Below, piece after piece: positions 24,700 through 36,837 of a DNA stretch of 64,000 nucleotides. Source of the stretch: a bacterium (GTDB lineage Bacteria > Cyanobacteriota > Sericytochromatia > S15B-MN24 > UBA4093); assembly GCA_017744355.1 (NCBI GenBank), contig JAGIBK010000005.1:186001-250000 (forward strand), given 5' to 3'. The translations under genes were made by a program, and so were the position numbers. The notes under the pieces are model-generated. The model saw nothing but the letters and a program-made list of their open reading frames with translations. It had not been told where the DNA came from and searched no databases. Each line of letters starts with the position of its first letter. Position 1 is the stretch's first letter.

Positions 24700-27141
24700 C
24701 TAGCGCTTGGCGCTGGCGAGCAGGCGCGCCTGGGGGACGGCGCCGAGCTCGGGCTGGGCCTCTTCCACCTGGAAGAAGGCCACGGTCTCCTGCAAGGCAT
24801 GGGCCTGCTCGCGCAGGTCCTCGGCCGCGCCGCTGACCTGATTGGTGGCGTTGGCGGCCTCTTGGGCGCTGCGGCTGAGGCTCTCGACGGCGAGCACCAC
24901 CTGCTCGGAGCCCTGGCGCTGCTCGCCGGTGGCGTAGGAAACGCTGCGGGTGAGCTGGTTCATCTCCTCGACCGCGCCGGTGACCTGCCGGTTGATGGCG
25001 GCCATCTGCTCGGTGGCCGTCACGATCTGGCCGCTGGCGCGGGTCTGCTCGCCGGTGGCCGAGGCCACCTGGCCGAGCAGGTCCTTGACCTTGAGCGCGG
25101 CGGTCTTGATCCGGCCGAGGGCCTCACCCGTGTGGCTTGCGAGCTGGACCCCCTGCTCGACCTTGCGCGTGCCCTCCTGGGTCACGTGGACGGCCTGCGA
25201 GGTCTCGGCCTGGATGCCCTTGATGAGCGTCCCAATCTCGCGGGTGGCCTTGGCCGAGCGCTCGGCGAGCTTGCGAACCTCGTCGGCGACCACCGCGAAG
25301 CCCCGGCCCGCCTCGCCGGCACGCGCCGCCTCGATGGCGGCGTTGAGGGCGAGGAGGTTGGTCTGCTCGGCGATGTCGTCGATCACCTCGATGATCGCCC
25401 CGATCTCGGCCGAGCGCTGGTCCAGCACCTGGATGGTGGTCCGGATACCGTCCATGGTTTGGCTGATGGCGGTCATGCCTTCGGCGGCCTTGACGACGGC
25501 TTCTTCGCCGTACCGGGCTGCCCCCGCGGCCTCCTCCGAGACCCGGTTGGCGTCGTCGACGTTGCCCGCCACCTGCTGGATGCTCGCCGCGAGCTCGGCG
25601 ATAGCACTCGAAGTCTGGGTGACGGCCGCGGCGAGCTCATCCGACTGCTGGCGGATCACCTCGGCCTTGCGGCTCAGGTCCTGGGCGCTCGAATCCACCG
25701 ACTGGAGGTTGGCCGCCATCTCCTCCATGGCCGCCGAGGTCTCCTCGGCGCTCGAGGCCTGGACGTGAACGGTCTGCATCAGCTCACCGCTCGAGCTGCC
25801 GATCTGCTCGGCGCCCTGGCTGACCACGTCCGAGGCGGTGCGGACCCGCGAGACCACGTCGCGCAGGTTGGCGGTCATCCGGGCGAAGGCCTGGCCCAGC
25901 GTGTCGGTGGCGCCCTTGGGGGTGACGGTACGGCTCAGGTCGCCCGAGGCGATCGCCTCGGCCGCCTCGGCCATGGCCTGCTGGTGGGCGACCATGGCCT
26001 GGAAGGCATTGCGCAGGTGCGCCATCTCACCCTCGGTGGCCTTGGGCAGCAGCCCTTCGACCTTGGTGTCGCCCCGGGCCATGTGCTCGGCGGCCTTGCT
26101 GAGAAGGCTCAGGGGCTGGGCGATCTGGTTGGCGAGCATCAAGAGCAGCGCGACCAGGATGACCAGCGCGACGCCCAGGGTGAGGTAGCCGAAGGCCTGG
26201 AACTTGGCGAGCGGGGCGAGGATCTCGCTCTCGGGTACGACCATGGCGAGGGTCCAGCCCGCCAGCGGGATCTGCTCGACGAAGGCGAGCGCGGGCTTGT
26301 CGTTTTGCAGCTTGAGGTGCACCACGTCCCCGGGCTTGGCCTCGGCGAGAGCGGCGTAGCGCCCGCCGTCGGCGGTCTGGACCGTCTTGCCGGGGCCGTC
26401 CTTGCTCACCAGCTGCGCCTGGTCGGGGAAGGTGACAAGGTTGCCCGCCTTCGAGAAGAGGAAGGCGAAGCTCTCGGTCTTGTCGCCCGCGTCCTGGGCG
26501 GCGAAGTGGAGCTTGGCGATGCTCTGGCTGAGCGAGTCGAGCTTGAAGTCGGAGCCGGTCACCCCGATGAAGCGCCCGTCCCGCTCGACGGGCAGCGAGA
26601 CGCTGACCATGGGCACCTCGGTCGAGCCGGCGTCGAAGTAGGGCTCGGTGACGCTCAGCTGGCGCGTCTGCTTGGGCAGGGCGTACCAGCTCTGCTGGGG
26701 GTCGTGGAAGTCGTAGTTGAGCGGGGTGCGGTGCGGGAGGCTCGCGCGGGTGTAGGTCGCGTTGGAGCGCGGGTCCCGGTAGCCCCGGTCGTCGTAGAAG
26801 AAGTAGAGGTCGTAGAGCTCATCGGCCGGGGTGTTCGTCAAGGACTGCTTGATGTAGCGATCGAGCTGATCGAACGAGAGGTCGGGGATCGAGGTTACCA
26901 GCTGGCCGACCTGGAACGGGACCTTGCTGAAGCGCATCAGCTCGCCCTGGACCCGGGCGGCGGCGGCCTGCGCCTGGGCGCGGGCGGTGGCTTCCGCCTG
27001 GGCCTCGACCATGGCGGCGGCCTTCAGGTAGTACACCATCGCGACGGCCAATAGCAGGGCGAAGGCCGCGCCGCCGATGCGCCGGACCAGCTTGCCCCTC
27101 AGGCCGTAGCCGGTCATCAGCTTGTGGGCGGTCTGTTTCAT
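24700..27141 (-). CDS. Methyl-accepting chemotaxis protein with dCache-type sensor
   Basis: 813 residues from an ATG with AAAGGAAGG upstream. TM1 is at about 22-40. A periplasmic double-Cache-like sensor spans about 45-320 ([43 protein letters not shown] and a [12 protein letters not shown] strand). TM2 is at about 322-345, followed by HAMP ([21 protein letters not shown]). The cytoplasmic signalling bundle has the CheA/CheW-contact tip [18 protein letters not shown] near 600. dCache sensors usually bind small metabolites; the ligand is unknown. The gene for a small secreted protein ends 19 bases upstream on the same strand, suggesting co-transcription. A second MCP of a different sensor class lies at 59941. 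Confidence 0.93.
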   Translation of the reverse strand: MKQTAHKLMTGYGLRGKLVRRIGGAAFALLLAVAMVYYLKAAAMVEAQAEATARAQAQAAAARVQGELMRFSKVPFQVGQLVTSIPDLSFDQLDRYIKQSLTNTPADELYDLYFFYDDRGYRDPRSNATYTRASLPHRTPLNYDFHDPQQSWYALPKQTRQLSVTEPYFDAGSTEVPMVSVSLPVERDGRFIGVTGSDFKLDSLSQSIAKLHFAAQDAGDKTESFAFLFSKAGNLVTFPDQAQLVSKDGPGKTVQTADGGRYAALAEAKPGDVVHLKLQNDKPALAFVEQIPLAGWTLAMVVPESEILAPLAKFQAFGYLTLGVALVILVALLLMLANQIAQPLSLLSKAAEHMARGDTKVEGLLPKATEGEMAHLRNAFQAMVAHQQAMAEAAEAIASGDLSRTVTPKGATDTLGQAFARMTANLRDVVSRVRTASDVVSQGAEQIGSSSGELMQTVHVQASSAEETSAAMEEMAANLQSVDSSAQDLSRKAEVIRQQSDELAAAVTQTSSAIAELAASIQQVAGNVDDANRVSEEAAGAARYGEEAVVKAAEGMTAISQTMDGIRTTIQVLDQRSAEIGAIIEVIDDIAEQTNLLALNAAIEAARAGEAGRGFAVVADEVRKLAERSAKATREIGTLIKGIQAETSQAVHVTQEGTRKVEQGVQLASHTGEALGRIKTAALKVKDLLGQVASATGEQTRASGQIVTATEQMAAINRQVTGAVEEMNQLTRSVSYATGEQRQGSEQVVLAVESLSRSAQEAANATNQVSGAAEDLREQAHALQETVAFFQVEEAQPELGAVPQARLLASAKR

Positions 27142-27160
27142 GGCGATGCCTTCCTTTCAC

Positions 27161-27952
27161 TCAGCGGTGGCCGAAGGCCTTGAGGACGTCCCAGCTGGCC
27201 GAGAGGTAGAACCACACGGAGTCGCCGTTGGCGACGGTCCGGTCGTTGGACAGGGCGTAGATCACCCCCGCGTAGGTGCCCGGGACGGTCTGGAGGTTGA
27301 GGGCCGCGAAGGTGCCGCCGACCTCGCTGATCCCGCCCAGGTGGTCCACCGCGAAGTAGCAGGGCCCGAAGGCGGGGGACTCGTAGCCCGCCAGCACGAA
27401 GCCGTTGGAGGTTCCGCTGAACGGGGCGGTCGGCACGAAGAGACCGGGGCTCGCCGGGGCGTTCTGGCCGCCGCCCAGGGTGAGGCGACCGAGCCCGGTC
27501 TCGCCCCAGCTCAGGGTCTTGGAGAGCGCGGCGTAGGTCATCGCGAGGCTGCGGTCGGGGGTGAAGAGGGCTTGCTGCATGGTGCCGACGGCGACGCTGG
27601 GGACTGCGCCCTGTTCGCTCAGCAGCTGGAGCTTGGCGTTGAAATGTAGCTTGATGGGCGGCGTCTGGCCGACGAAGCTCGCGGCGTCGCAGCCGACCTC
27701 GAGCCCGCCGAAGCTTAGCCCGCTCACGCCGTAGGGAAGGCTCGGCAACAGGCCCACGTTGACCCCTTGCCACGCGACGGGGTTGCCCCCGTAGAGGCCC
27801 GTCGACATCAAGAAGGTGGCCTGTCCCTGCCCCTTGGCGTCGCCCGAGGGGGCGAAGACGACGGCGTTGGGGTAGGCGTGCGCCGCGCCGGCACCGAGTG
27901 TGGTGGCGATCGCGGCGGCCAGGGTGGCGGCGCGCAGGAGGGAAGTGCGCAT
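27161..27952 (-). CDS. Secreted protein co-transcribed with chemoreceptor
   Basis: 263 residues from the ATG at 27952, which has AAAGGAGCC upstream; the frame extends to 28075 without an RBS. A signal peptide ends at about residue 26 (GAGAAHA, then YPN). The mature part is rich in Gly, aromatic residues and alternating strands (GVSGLSFGGLEVGCD, KLHFNAKLQLL, GDSVWFYLSASWDVLKAF), suggesting a beta-barrel or beta-sandwich in the periplasm or outer membrane. Two cysteines (in VGCD and GPCYF) could form a disulfide. Not assigned to a family. Its position directly before the MCP suggests a binding or uptake partner for the sensed compound, but that is inference. Confidence 0.7.
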   Translation of the reverse strand: MRTSLLRAATLAAAIATTLGAGAAHAYPNAVVFAPSGDAKGQGQATFLMSTGLYGGNPVAWQGVNVGLLPSLPYGVSGLSFGGLEVGCDAASFVGQTPPIKLHFNAKLQLLSEQGAVPSVAVGTMQQALFTPDRSLAMTYAALSKTLSWGETGLGRLTLGGGQNAPASPGLFVPTAPFSGTSNGFVLAGYESPAFGPCYFAVDHLGGISEVGGTFAALNLQTVPGTYAGVIYALSNDRTVANGDSVWFYLSASWDVLKAFGHR

Positions 27953-27978
27953 TGAAGAGGCTCCTTTGACACGGGTGA

Positions 27979-30201
<2,223 letters not shown>

Positions 30202-30205
30202 CGCG

Positions 30206-30241
30206 GCGCCCCCGGGAAGCAACCAGGCTTCCCGGGGGCGC
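30206..30241. terminator. Terminator-like hairpin after ligA
   Basis: A 15-bp perfect stem GCGCCCCCGGGAAGC with its complement and a six-base loop, five bases after the stop. It lacks a T-run but also lies at the 3' end of the convergent KGG gene. Confidence 0.6.
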
Positions 30242-30280
30242 AACCGTTAGGGGACGCTTCCGACGTAAGAGCCGCAGGCG

Positions 30281-30547
30281 CTAGTCCTGGCCGAGGGACT
30301 TCTTGCCGGCGTTGATCAGCTCGCGGACCTTGTTGCCGCCCTTCTTGCCGATCTCGGAGTAGAACTGGGGGCCGTATTTCTGCTTGGTGGTATTACCCCC
30401 CTTGCGACCCCCGATCTGACCGCCCTTGTGGCCGATCTCGGCGTAGAACTCGGGGCCGTACTCTTCTTTGACCTTGTTGCCGCCCAAGCGCCCGGCCTCG
30501 CGGGTGGTCATGTCCCCTTTTCCCTTGCTTGGGGCCTTTCTTGCCAT
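30281..30547 (-). CDS. KGG-repeat (stress-type) small protein
   Basis: 88 residues with AAAGGAGGG seven bases or so before the ATG. It consists of KGG repeats: GRLGGNKVKEEYGPEFYAEI, GHKGGQIGGRKGG, KYGPQFYSEI and GKKGGNKV. This is the motif of GsiB/YciG-type bacterial stress proteins and group 1 LEA proteins: hydrophilic, probably disordered, and linked to desiccation, starvation or acid stress. No promoter signature of a stress sigma factor is evident. Compact and convincing. Confidence 0.88.
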   Translation of the reverse strand: MARKAPSKGKGDMTTREAGRLGGNKVKEEYGPEFYAEIGHKGGQIGGRKGGNTTKQKYGPQFYSEIGKKGGNKVRELINAGKKSLGQD

Positions 30548-30806
30548 CGTTGCCCTCCTTTACGAAACTTCACCGGCAGTCTATGAAGCGAGAGGGGGGG
30601 CTGTCAATCGTCGCTAGGCTCCTTCGCGCGGGGGACGTGGCCCGTGCCACGGGATCTCGGCCGGTTCGCCCAAGAGAAATTTGGCGCTCTGGAATGGGCC
30701 TCCCCGCTTCGGGGGTGCTACCGTGGGCCAGGGCCGCGGCCTTCTGGTGGGGGCGCGAGACCCGGCAAGACCCCGTGAGACCCTGTGAGACCAAGCGAGG
30801 ACACGC

Positions 30807-31907
30807 ATGGCGGGATCAGCGCGCGCCGCGGCGCACCTCAAGCGATGGCTTTTTGGGGCGGCCGTGCTGCTCTTCGTCGCAGCCCCCACCCCGTCGGTGG
30901 CGGCGAAGCCGGCCCCGCCGCCCCAGCCGCCCGCGAACTTCGTCGCCCTGGTCAACCGGGTCAGCCCCGCGGTCGTCAACATCGACGTGGAGCAGCAGGT
31001 TCGCAGGCGCTTTCCCGACTGGTTCGGGACCGGCGAGGGCGCGACCACCCGCATCAAGCGCGGGGTCGGCTCGGGCTTCTTGATCTCATCCGACGGCCTC
31101 ATCGTCACCAACAACCACGTGGTGCAGGGCCAGAGCAAGCTGGTGGTCACCCTGTGGGGCGGTCGTACGCTTCCCGGCCGACTCCTCGGCAGCGATCCGC
31201 TCACGGATCTGGCCCTGGTCAAGATCGAGGGCCGGGGCCTGCCCTCGCTGCCGCTGGGCAACTCGGATCGGGCCCAGGTCGGCGAGTGGGTGCTCGCCCT
31301 CGGCAGCCCGCTCGGTCTCCGACGCACCGTCACGTCGGGCATCGTCAGCAGCACCAACCGCGAGGTCTCGATCAACGAGCGCCTCGGCTTCATCCAGACC
31401 GATGCGGCCATCAACCCGGGCAACTCGGGGGGGCCCCTCGTCAACATGGCGGGCCAGGTGATCGGCATCAACGCGGTGATCGCGGCCGAGGCCCAGGGCA
31501 TCGGCTTCGCCATCCCGGTCAACGCCCTCAAGCTCATCCTCGACGACCTGCGCACCAAGGGCCGGGTGGAGCGGGCCTGGCTCGGCATCAGCTTCGCGGG
31601 GATCACCCCCGACCTGATCGAGCAGTTCCCCGAGCTGAGGGGGAAGGAGGGCCTGGTGGTGGCTCGGGTCGCGGCCGGCAGCCCCGCCCAGCGCGCCGGC
31701 CTGAAGCCCGAGGACGTGATCGTGGCCTTCGAGGGCAAGAAGGTGACGGCCGCTCGCGACCTGATCGCGGATATGGCCCGCCACAAGCCGGGCGATCGCG
31801 TCACCCTGACCGTCCAGCGCGGCAAGCGCCGCCAGGAGGTCACCCTGACGCTCGGGACCATGCCCGAGCGCGAGGCCCAGCCCGCCGCCCCCGACGAGGA
31901 GCCCTGA
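30807..31907 (+). CDS. HtrA/DegP-family serine protease
   Basis: 366 residues. An N-terminal hydrophobic segment (about 13-33, WLFGAAVLLFVAAP) is a signal peptide or anchor, followed by a Pro-rich spacer. The trypsin-like domain has His104 (TNNHVV), Asp134 (DLALVKI) and Ser207 (GNSGGPL). One PDZ domain follows (VVARVAAGSPAQRAGLKPED). A single PDZ and this length fit the DegS/HhoA-like group of periplasmic quality-control proteases, including the cyanobacterial types. FtsH is encoded 110 bases downstream from its own promoter, so two proteolysis genes lie together. Confidence 0.93.
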   Translation: MAGSARAAAHLKRWLFGAAVLLFVAAPTPSVAAKPAPPPQPPANFVALVNRVSPAVVNIDVEQQVRRRFPDWFGTGEGATTRIKRGVGSGFLISSDGLIVTNNHVVQGQSKLVVTLWGGRTLPGRLLGSDPLTDLALVKIEGRGLPSLPLGNSDRAQVGEWVLALGSPLGLRRTVTSGIVSSTNREVSINERLGFIQTDAAINPGNSGGPLVNMAGQVIGINAVIAAEAQGIGFAIPVNALKLILDDLRTKGRVERAWLGISFAGITPDLIEQFPELRGKEGLVVARVAAGSPAQRAGLKPEDVIVAFEGKKVTAARDLIADMARHKPGDRVTLTVQRGKRRQEVTLTLGTMPEREAQPAAPDEEP

Positions 31908-31950
31908 TCGCGTCCCTTTGCGCCTGCGACCCGCTTGCCGAGCTTCTCTC

Positions 31951-31979
31951 TTGACCCTCGAAGGGGCTTTCCCTAGACT
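31951..31979 (+). promoter_or_regulatory. Sigma70-type promoter for ftsH
   Basis: TTGACC and TAGACT with an ideal 17-base spacer, 38 bases upstream of the ftsH start. Confidence 0.7.
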
Positions 31980-32017
31980 CGGGGCGCTTCGCGCGAAAGA
32001 GCTGGAAGGGGCGAGCG

Positions 32018-33853
32018 ATGGAAGAGGGAGCTGGCAAGCTCTGGTGGTACCTGGCGGTGCTCGTGCTGGTCTGGATCGGCTTCATGTTCTTCTTCCCGAC
32101 CGGCAGCCCGAAGGCCGAGCTCGCCTATTCGGCCTTCCGCGCCCAGGTGGAGGCGGGGAACGTCACCCAGGTGACCCTGCAGGGCCACAAGGCCGAGGGT
32201 GATTTCGCCCAGCCCGTGACCGTGACGCAGGACGGCAAGCGCGCGCCCTATCGCCAGTTCGTCACCCAGCTGCCCCCCATCGACGACCCGCGCCTCTTGC
32301 CCATGCTCGAGGCCAAGGGCGTCCAGGTCGCCGCCAAGCCCGAGGCGAGCCGGTGGTGGCTGGACCTCCTGCTGGTGGCGGCTCCGATTCTCCTGCTGTT
32401 CGTGATCCTGGGGCGGATGGGCGCGGGGGGCGCGGGCCAGCAGACGGCCTTCACCTTCGGTCAGAGCAAGGCCAAGCTCTACACCACCGAGCGCCCCAAG
32501 GTCACCTTCGCCGACGTGGCGGGCGAGGACGAGGCCAAGAAGGAGCTGGTCGAGGTGGTCCAGTTCCTCAAGGAGCCCGCCAAGTTCCGGAAGCTGGGGG
32601 CCAAAATTCCGAAGGGGGTCCTGTTGGTCGGGCCGCCCGGCACGGGCAAGACTCTCTTGGCCCGCGCGGTGGCGGGGGAGGCGGGGGTGCCGTTCTTCTC
32701 CATCTCGGGCACTGAGTTCGTCGAGATGTTCGTGGGGGTGGGCGCCAGCCGGGTCCGCGACCTCTTCGAGAAGGCCAAGAGCCGCGCGCCGGCCATCATC
32801 TTCATGGACGAGATCGACTCGGTGGGTCGTCGGCGCGGGGTGGGGATCGGCAACGTCAACGACGAGCGCGAGCAGACCCTCAACCAGCTCTTGGCCGAGA
32901 TGGACGGCTTCGACCCCCACCAAGAGGTCATCGTCATCGCCGCCACCAACCGCCCCGACGTGCTGGACCCGGCCCTGCTCAGGCCCGGTCGCTTCGATCG
33001 AAGGGTGGTGGTGGGCCTGCCGGATCGGGCCGGGCGCGAGGCGATCCTCGGGATCCACGCGGCCAAGGTGCCGCTCTCGCCCGACGTGAAGCTGCTCGAG
33101 ATCGCCTGGGAGACGCCGGGCTTCTCGGGGGCGGACCTGGCGAATCTCGTGAACGAGGCGGCGCTCGCGGCGGCGACCAAGGGCGAGCAGACGGTCTCGG
33201 CCGCTGACTTCGAGGAGGCCAAGGACAAGATCATCATGGGGGTGCGCCGCAACACCATGCTCGACCCCAAGGAGCGGCGTCTGGTCGCCTGCCACGAGGC
33301 GGGTCACGCCCTGGTCGCTCACCTCTTGCCCAACGCCGATCCCTTGCACAAGGTGACCATCGTCCCCCACGGCCACGCCCTGGGCGTGACCCAGATGCTG
33401 CCTCAGGACGAGAAGTACTCCTTCCCGCGGGCGTATCTGCTCGACAAGATGACGGTGCAATTAGGCGGGCGCGCCGCCGAGGAGCTGGTCTTCGGCGAGG
33501 TCACGACCGGCGCCGAGAACGACCTGCTCGAGATGACTAAGCTCGCGCGGCGGATGGTGTTGCGCTGGGGCATGGGGACGGGGCTCGGACCCCAGGCCTA
33601 CGACCTGGAGGCCGACAACGCCTACCTGGGCCTAGAGGCCCCCGTGGGCGAGAAGCCCTACTCCGAGGCGACCGCTTCCATGATCGACCAGGAGGTCCGG
33701 CGCCTCACGACCGAGGCCTACGACCGGGCCAAGGCGCTGCTCGCTTCCAACCGGGACAAGCTGGACCGGCTCGCCGAGACCCTGCTCGCCGAGGAGGTCC
33801 TTGACGCCCACCAGATCGAGACCCTGGTCGGGGCCAAGGTGGGCCCCGCCTAA
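32018..33853 (+). CDS. ftsH: ATP-dependent zinc metalloprotease FtsH
   Basis: 611 residues. It is a membrane-bound hexameric AAA+ protease for quality control of membrane and regulatory proteins. TM1 is at about 9-26 and a small extracytoplasmic domain at about 30-112. TM2 at about 113-133 carries [16 protein letters not shown]. The AAA domain has Walker A GPPGTGKT near 206, the pore motif FVEMFVG, Walker B FMDEIDS and the second region of homology [19 protein letters not shown]. The zinc site HEAGH is near 426, with a later acidic ligand in TTGAENDL. One small departure is WGMGTGLGP, where many FtsH have WGMSxxLG. It ends eight bases from the convergent low-GC orphan gene. Confidence 0.96.
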   Translation: MEEGAGKLWWYLAVLVLVWIGFMFFFPTGSPKAELAYSAFRAQVEAGNVTQVTLQGHKAEGDFAQPVTVTQDGKRAPYRQFVTQLPPIDDPRLLPMLEAKGVQVAAKPEASRWWLDLLLVAAPILLLFVILGRMGAGGAGQQTAFTFGQSKAKLYTTERPKVTFADVAGEDEAKKELVEVVQFLKEPAKFRKLGAKIPKGVLLVGPPGTGKTLLARAVAGEAGVPFFSISGTEFVEMFVGVGASRVRDLFEKAKSRAPAIIFMDEIDSVGRRRGVGIGNVNDEREQTLNQLLAEMDGFDPHQEVIVIAATNRPDVLDPALLRPGRFDRRVVVGLPDRAGREAILGIHAAKVPLSPDVKLLEIAWETPGFSGADLANLVNEAALAAATKGEQTVSAADFEEAKDKIIMGVRRNTMLDPKERRLVACHEAGHALVAHLLPNADPLHKVTIVPHGHALGVTQMLPQDEKYSFPRAYLLDKMTVQLGGRAAEELVFGEVTTGAENDLLEMTKLARRMVLRWGMGTGLGPQAYDLEADNAYLGLEAPVGEKPYSEATASMIDQEVRRLTTEAYDRAKALLASNRDKLDRLAETLLAEEVLDAHQIETLVGAKVGPA

Positions 33854-33861
33854 GGCGGCCT

Positions 33862-34476
33862 CTAGTGGTCCTCATCAAGATAGCGGGAAGTCGCCTCGTC
33901 CAGCAGCCTCAGATACTGCTCGTGCATTACCATCGAGGGGGAGGTGTAAGGCCCGCTCCAATCCTGGTTGTATTGTTCGATGGTTAGTTCGGGGAGCAGT
34001 TTCTTGAGGTCTGTGTAAGAACTCGGTACCCCGAGCCATTGCCGGTTGTAAGCTTCAATGCTGCGTTCCGCGAAAAGCTTGGTGACGGCGGATGAAAAAG
34101 CTCCCAGAAAATCGCTAATCGGGCACGTGGCATCGAAAAATACGTCCACGTCCTCACCGATATCAGACTGGCCGACCATCAAGTCATTTGGGTACCCGAT
34201 CCTGATGCGCATCAAGTCGTTCCAGTGACCTGATACACGATCGAGCCGAAGAATAGGCTGAGTGCCTTCCGTCTCGAACATGACCGATTGGGAGGTTTCT
34301 AGCGTGCAAAATGCGGCGACAGCGAGGATTAATTCCGCCACTCCAGCCGCTCTGCTTCCAATCTCACTGCTTGATACCGTCAAGTTGATCTGTTCGGAGC
34401 CGACGGCGATATCAATTTTTAACCAACCGCTCGTGCCGGGTGACAGTCGAAAGCTGATGGCGCAGTTTGATTCCAT
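33862..34476 (-). CDS. Hypothetical protein in a low-GC segment
   Basis: 204 residues, unrecognised. GC content of about half, far below the neighbours, plus frequent A/T-ending codons suggest recent acquisition. The N-terminal half is beta-rich (SGWLKIDIAVGSEQINLTVS) with a helix AAGVAELILAVAAF. The C-terminal half is helical and Tyr/Asp-rich (ERSIEAYNRQW, LTIEQYNQDW). Size, acidity and context resemble stand-alone immunity-type proteins of polymorphic toxins, but no toxin is adjacent and I would not assign this. The RBS is weak (AAAGG about 11 bases before the ATG). Confidence 0.55.
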   Translation of the reverse strand: MESNCAISFRLSPGTSGWLKIDIAVGSEQINLTVSSSEIGSRAAGVAELILAVAAFCTLETSQSVMFETEGTQPILRLDRVSGHWNDLMRIRIGYPNDLMVGQSDIGEDVDVFFDATCPISDFLGAFSSAVTKLFAERSIEAYNRQWLGVPSSYTDLKKLLPELTIEQYNQDWSGPYTSPSMVMHEQYLRLLDEATSRYLDEDH

Positions 34477-34574
34477 GCTGGTGTGCCTTTGCTCGCTTGC
34501 ATCCCGGGAAGGTCATCGAACTGCGGAGCAGCTGAAGCCTTGGGATTTGCGGATGCTAGCCCACCTTGGGGCGT

Positions 34575-36002
34575 TCAGTGCCAGCTGAAGGTCGAGGCGC
34601 TGAAGGGGCCGTAGGTGAGGTCCGACTCGTTGATCCGCAGCGAGGGGATGGGGCTGTTGAACTCGGTCCACTGGCGGGCGGCTTCGCTCGACGGCTGGAG
34701 GCCGTTGACCGACTGGCGCCAGACGGTCGCCTGAACCACGCTCGACGACTTGGGGCTGCCGAAGGCCCGCAGGTAGGCCACCTGGTTGCCCGAGAGGCTC
34801 CAGGTGGGAGAACTCTCGATGACTGCGTCGGTGAACTCCATGGGGTTGAGGGGGATGTCCGAGCCCGCCTGCATGGTCACGTCCCTGAGGAACACCCGCT
34901 GCCGCTTGGTCGAGCTCGCGCCGACGGTCATGGGGCCGAAGCGGGTGTAGGCGATCGCCTGGCCGTCGGCGCGCCACTGGGCCTCGAAGGCGTAGTCGTC
35001 GAGGTTGGTGAGGTTGGTCAGCTTGCGCAGGGGGCGGCCCGAGGCGATGTTGTAGAGGTAGAGGTTCCAGGCGGCGGTGGTCCCGGCGTTGTCGGTGGGG
35101 TAGTCGCTGTTGGAGAGCACGCTCGCCACCATGGTCGAGACCCGGTCGGGGTTGAGGCTGGGGTTCCACGCGGGGAAGCGCTCGTCCACCTTGCTCGCGG
35201 TCACGGCGATGGGGGTGTTGTTCTCGCCGGTGGTGCTGACGCGGTAGATGTCGAAGTTGCCCTTGCGGTCCGAGGAGAAGAGCAACTCGCGCGAGCTGGG
35301 GGACCAGCTGGGATCGAAGTTGAAGCCGGTCGACTCGCCGGCGTTGACCACGGTGAGCACCCGCCCGCCCGCGTCGATCACCCGGATCGCGGTGCTCGGC
35401 ATGTTGGGGGCGTAGTCCACGTAGGCGATGTAGCGCCCGTCGGGGGAGACGGTGGGCTGGGCGCCCCGGATCTCGCGGCCCGAGGAGTCCTTGAGCGCGC
35501 GCTGGTGGAGCACGGTCATGCCGTTGTCGTCGGTCGAGGCCAGCATGATGGTGCCCGCGCCGTTGGTGTCGCCGTTGGTCACGTAGGCGACGGTGCTGCC
35601 GCCCAGGTTGATGGTTTCGTTGCGGGGCTTGGAGGTGAAGCCGTCCTCGACCAGGATGCGCAGGGTGTCACCGCCCGCGAGGTTGCCGGCGGCGTCCGGC
35701 GAGCGCGAGGTGAAAGGGGCGTAGTAGACGAAGTTCTTCTGGTCGGTGAAGCCCTGGGGGGAGACCCGGCCGCGCTCGGCCACCACCTGGTAGCGGAGGC
35801 TGCGTCCCGGCAGGGTGGTCGCCTCGATGGTCAGGCGGGTGGTGGTGCCCACGTTGAGCGAGGGGTTGTCGAGGGTGACGGTCTGGATCTCGAGGCCGGT
35901 GTTGAGGAAGGCGCAGCCAGGCAGGGCCAGGGGGGCCGCTGCGGCGGCGAGCATGCCCCCGATGATGAGACGTCGGGTCCAGAAACGGGTTGCGGCCACC
36001 AT
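34575..36002 (-). CDS. TolB-like WD40 beta-propeller lipoprotein
   Basis: 475 residues from the ATG at 36002 (AGAGGAG upstream); a GTG two codons earlier is possible but too close to the RBS. The lipobox ALPGC follows a long hydrophobic stretch. An N-terminal Ig-like domain spans about 35-120 (VTLDNPSLNVGTTTRLTIEA). A propeller of PD40/TolB type follows, with blades marked by VSPDGRYIAYV, WSPSSRELLFSSDRKGNFDIY, WRADGQAIAYTRF and WSLSGNQVAYLR. Such propellers bind peptides or partner proteins; this is not the tolB of a Tol-Pal operon, since no tol or pal genes are nearby. Transcribed downstream of the aldolase gene, 25 bases away. Confidence 0.82.
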   Translation of the reverse strand: MVAATRFWTRRLIIGGMLAAAAAPLALPGCAFLNTGLEIQTVTLDNPSLNVGTTTRLTIEATTLPGRSLRYQVVAERGRVSPQGFTDQKNFVYYAPFTSRSPDAAGNLAGGDTLRILVEDGFTSKPRNETINLGGSTVAYVTNGDTNGAGTIMLASTDDNGMTVLHQRALKDSSGREIRGAQPTVSPDGRYIAYVDYAPNMPSTAIRVIDAGGRVLTVVNAGESTGFNFDPSWSPSSRELLFSSDRKGNFDIYRVSTTGENNTPIAVTASKVDERFPAWNPSLNPDRVSTMVASVLSNSDYPTDNAGTTAAWNLYLYNIASGRPLRKLTNLTNLDDYAFEAQWRADGQAIAYTRFGPMTVGASSTKRQRVFLRDVTMQAGSDIPLNPMEFTDAVIESSPTWSLSGNQVAYLRAFGSPKSSSVVQATVWRQSVNGLQPSSEAARQWTEFNSPIPSLRINESDLTYGPFSASTFSWH

Positions 36003-36027
36003 CCTCACTCCTCTTGAAAGCTGATCC

Positions 36028-36711
36028 CTACATACCCGAGCCGGGCAAGCGGGTAACCGGGATCTCCCGCAGGCCCATGGCCCGCCGGGTGCGGGCCAGG
36101 GCCTCGACTTGGTCCTCGCCGAGGGGCCGAGGGCCGCCGAGGGTGTGGGCGGCGAGGGCGACCTTGGCGGTCTGCTCCAGCGTTTCCATCCGGTAGAAGG
36201 CCTCGAACAGGTCCTGCCCCACCGTGACGGCCCCGTGGTGAGAGAGGATGCAGCAGTCGTAGTCGACCAGGAGCCGGGCGACCCCCTCGCCCACCTGGGG
36301 GGTGCCCGGGGTGGCGTAGGGGGCGGTCGGGATGGCGCCCAGGCCGATCACCACCTCGGTCAGGATCGGGGCCATGAGCGAGACGCCCGCCACCGAGAAA
36401 GCCGTGGCCGTGGGGGGATGGGCGTGGACCACCGCCTTGACGTCGGGCCGGACCCGGTAGACGGCCGCGTGCATGCCGAACTCGCTCGAGGGCTTGCGGC
36501 GCCCCTGGAGCGCGCGTCCTGCGAGGTCCACCACCACCAGGTCCTCGGGCGACAGGAAGCCCTTGCACATGCCGGAAGGGGTGGTGAGGAAGCGCTCGGC
36601 ATCGATCCGGCAGCTCACGTTGCCATCGGCGGCGACAATCAGCCCCCGCTCGTACAGGCGGCGGCAGACGTCGATCAGGGCGTGACTCAGGATTTCGAGT
36701 TCGTCGGACAT
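36028..36711 (-). CDS. Class II aldolase/adducin family protein
   Basis: 227 residues from the ATG at 36711; an upstream ATG at 36747 has GGAGG four bases before it and is an alternative. Zinc-dependent aldolases of this family cleave sugar phosphates such as fuculose-1-phosphate, or act as epimerases or dehydratases. The motifs are GNVSCRID near 32, TTPSGM, SSEFGMH with the catalytic-type glutamate, HAHPPTATAFS with two zinc histidines, and SHHGAVTVG with the next histidine. Substrate cannot be read from sequence. The TolB-like lipoprotein gene follows after 25 bases on the same strand, with no obvious link. Confidence 0.85.
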   Translation of the reverse strand: MSDELEILSHALIDVCRRLYERGLIVAADGNVSCRIDAERFLTTPSGMCKGFLSPEDLVVVDLAGRALQGRRKPSSEFGMHAAVYRVRPDVKAVVHAHPPTATAFSVAGVSLMAPILTEVVIGLGAIPTAPYATPGTPQVGEGVARLLVDYDCCILSHHGAVTVGQDLFEAFYRMETLEQTAKVALAAHTLGGPRPLGEDQVEALARTRRAMGLREIPVTRLPGSGM

Positions 36712-36717
36712 GCTTCC

Positions 36718-36723
36718 ATTATA
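36718..36723 (-). promoter_or_regulatory. Consensus -10 box six bases before the aldolase ATG
   Basis: A perfect TATAAT on the minus strand with GGAAGC between it and the ATG at 36711; initiation would fall on the start codon. The -35 region is weak. If the alternative start at 36747 is used, this box lies inside the gene and is coincidental. Confidence 0.4.
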
Positions 36724-36776
36724 GGAGCTTCCAACCAAACCAGGCATGTGACCTCCGTTGGCCGCCCTAACCCCGC

Positions 36777-36806
36777 TTGCCTTCGAACGGGGGCGCGGGG
36801 TATAGA
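36777..36806 (+). promoter_or_regulatory. Sigma70-type promoter for GNAT gene
   Basis: TTGCCT and TATAGA with an 18-base spacer, 32 bases upstream of the GTG at 36838. Confidence 0.55.
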
Positions 36807-36837
36807 CAGAGTGCCCCCGTTCCGTCTTGAGGAAAGC

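Noticed and set aside
23989..27054. A 1021-codon plus-strand frame
   Set aside because: Antisense shadow of the phospholipase D and dCache chemoreceptor genes.
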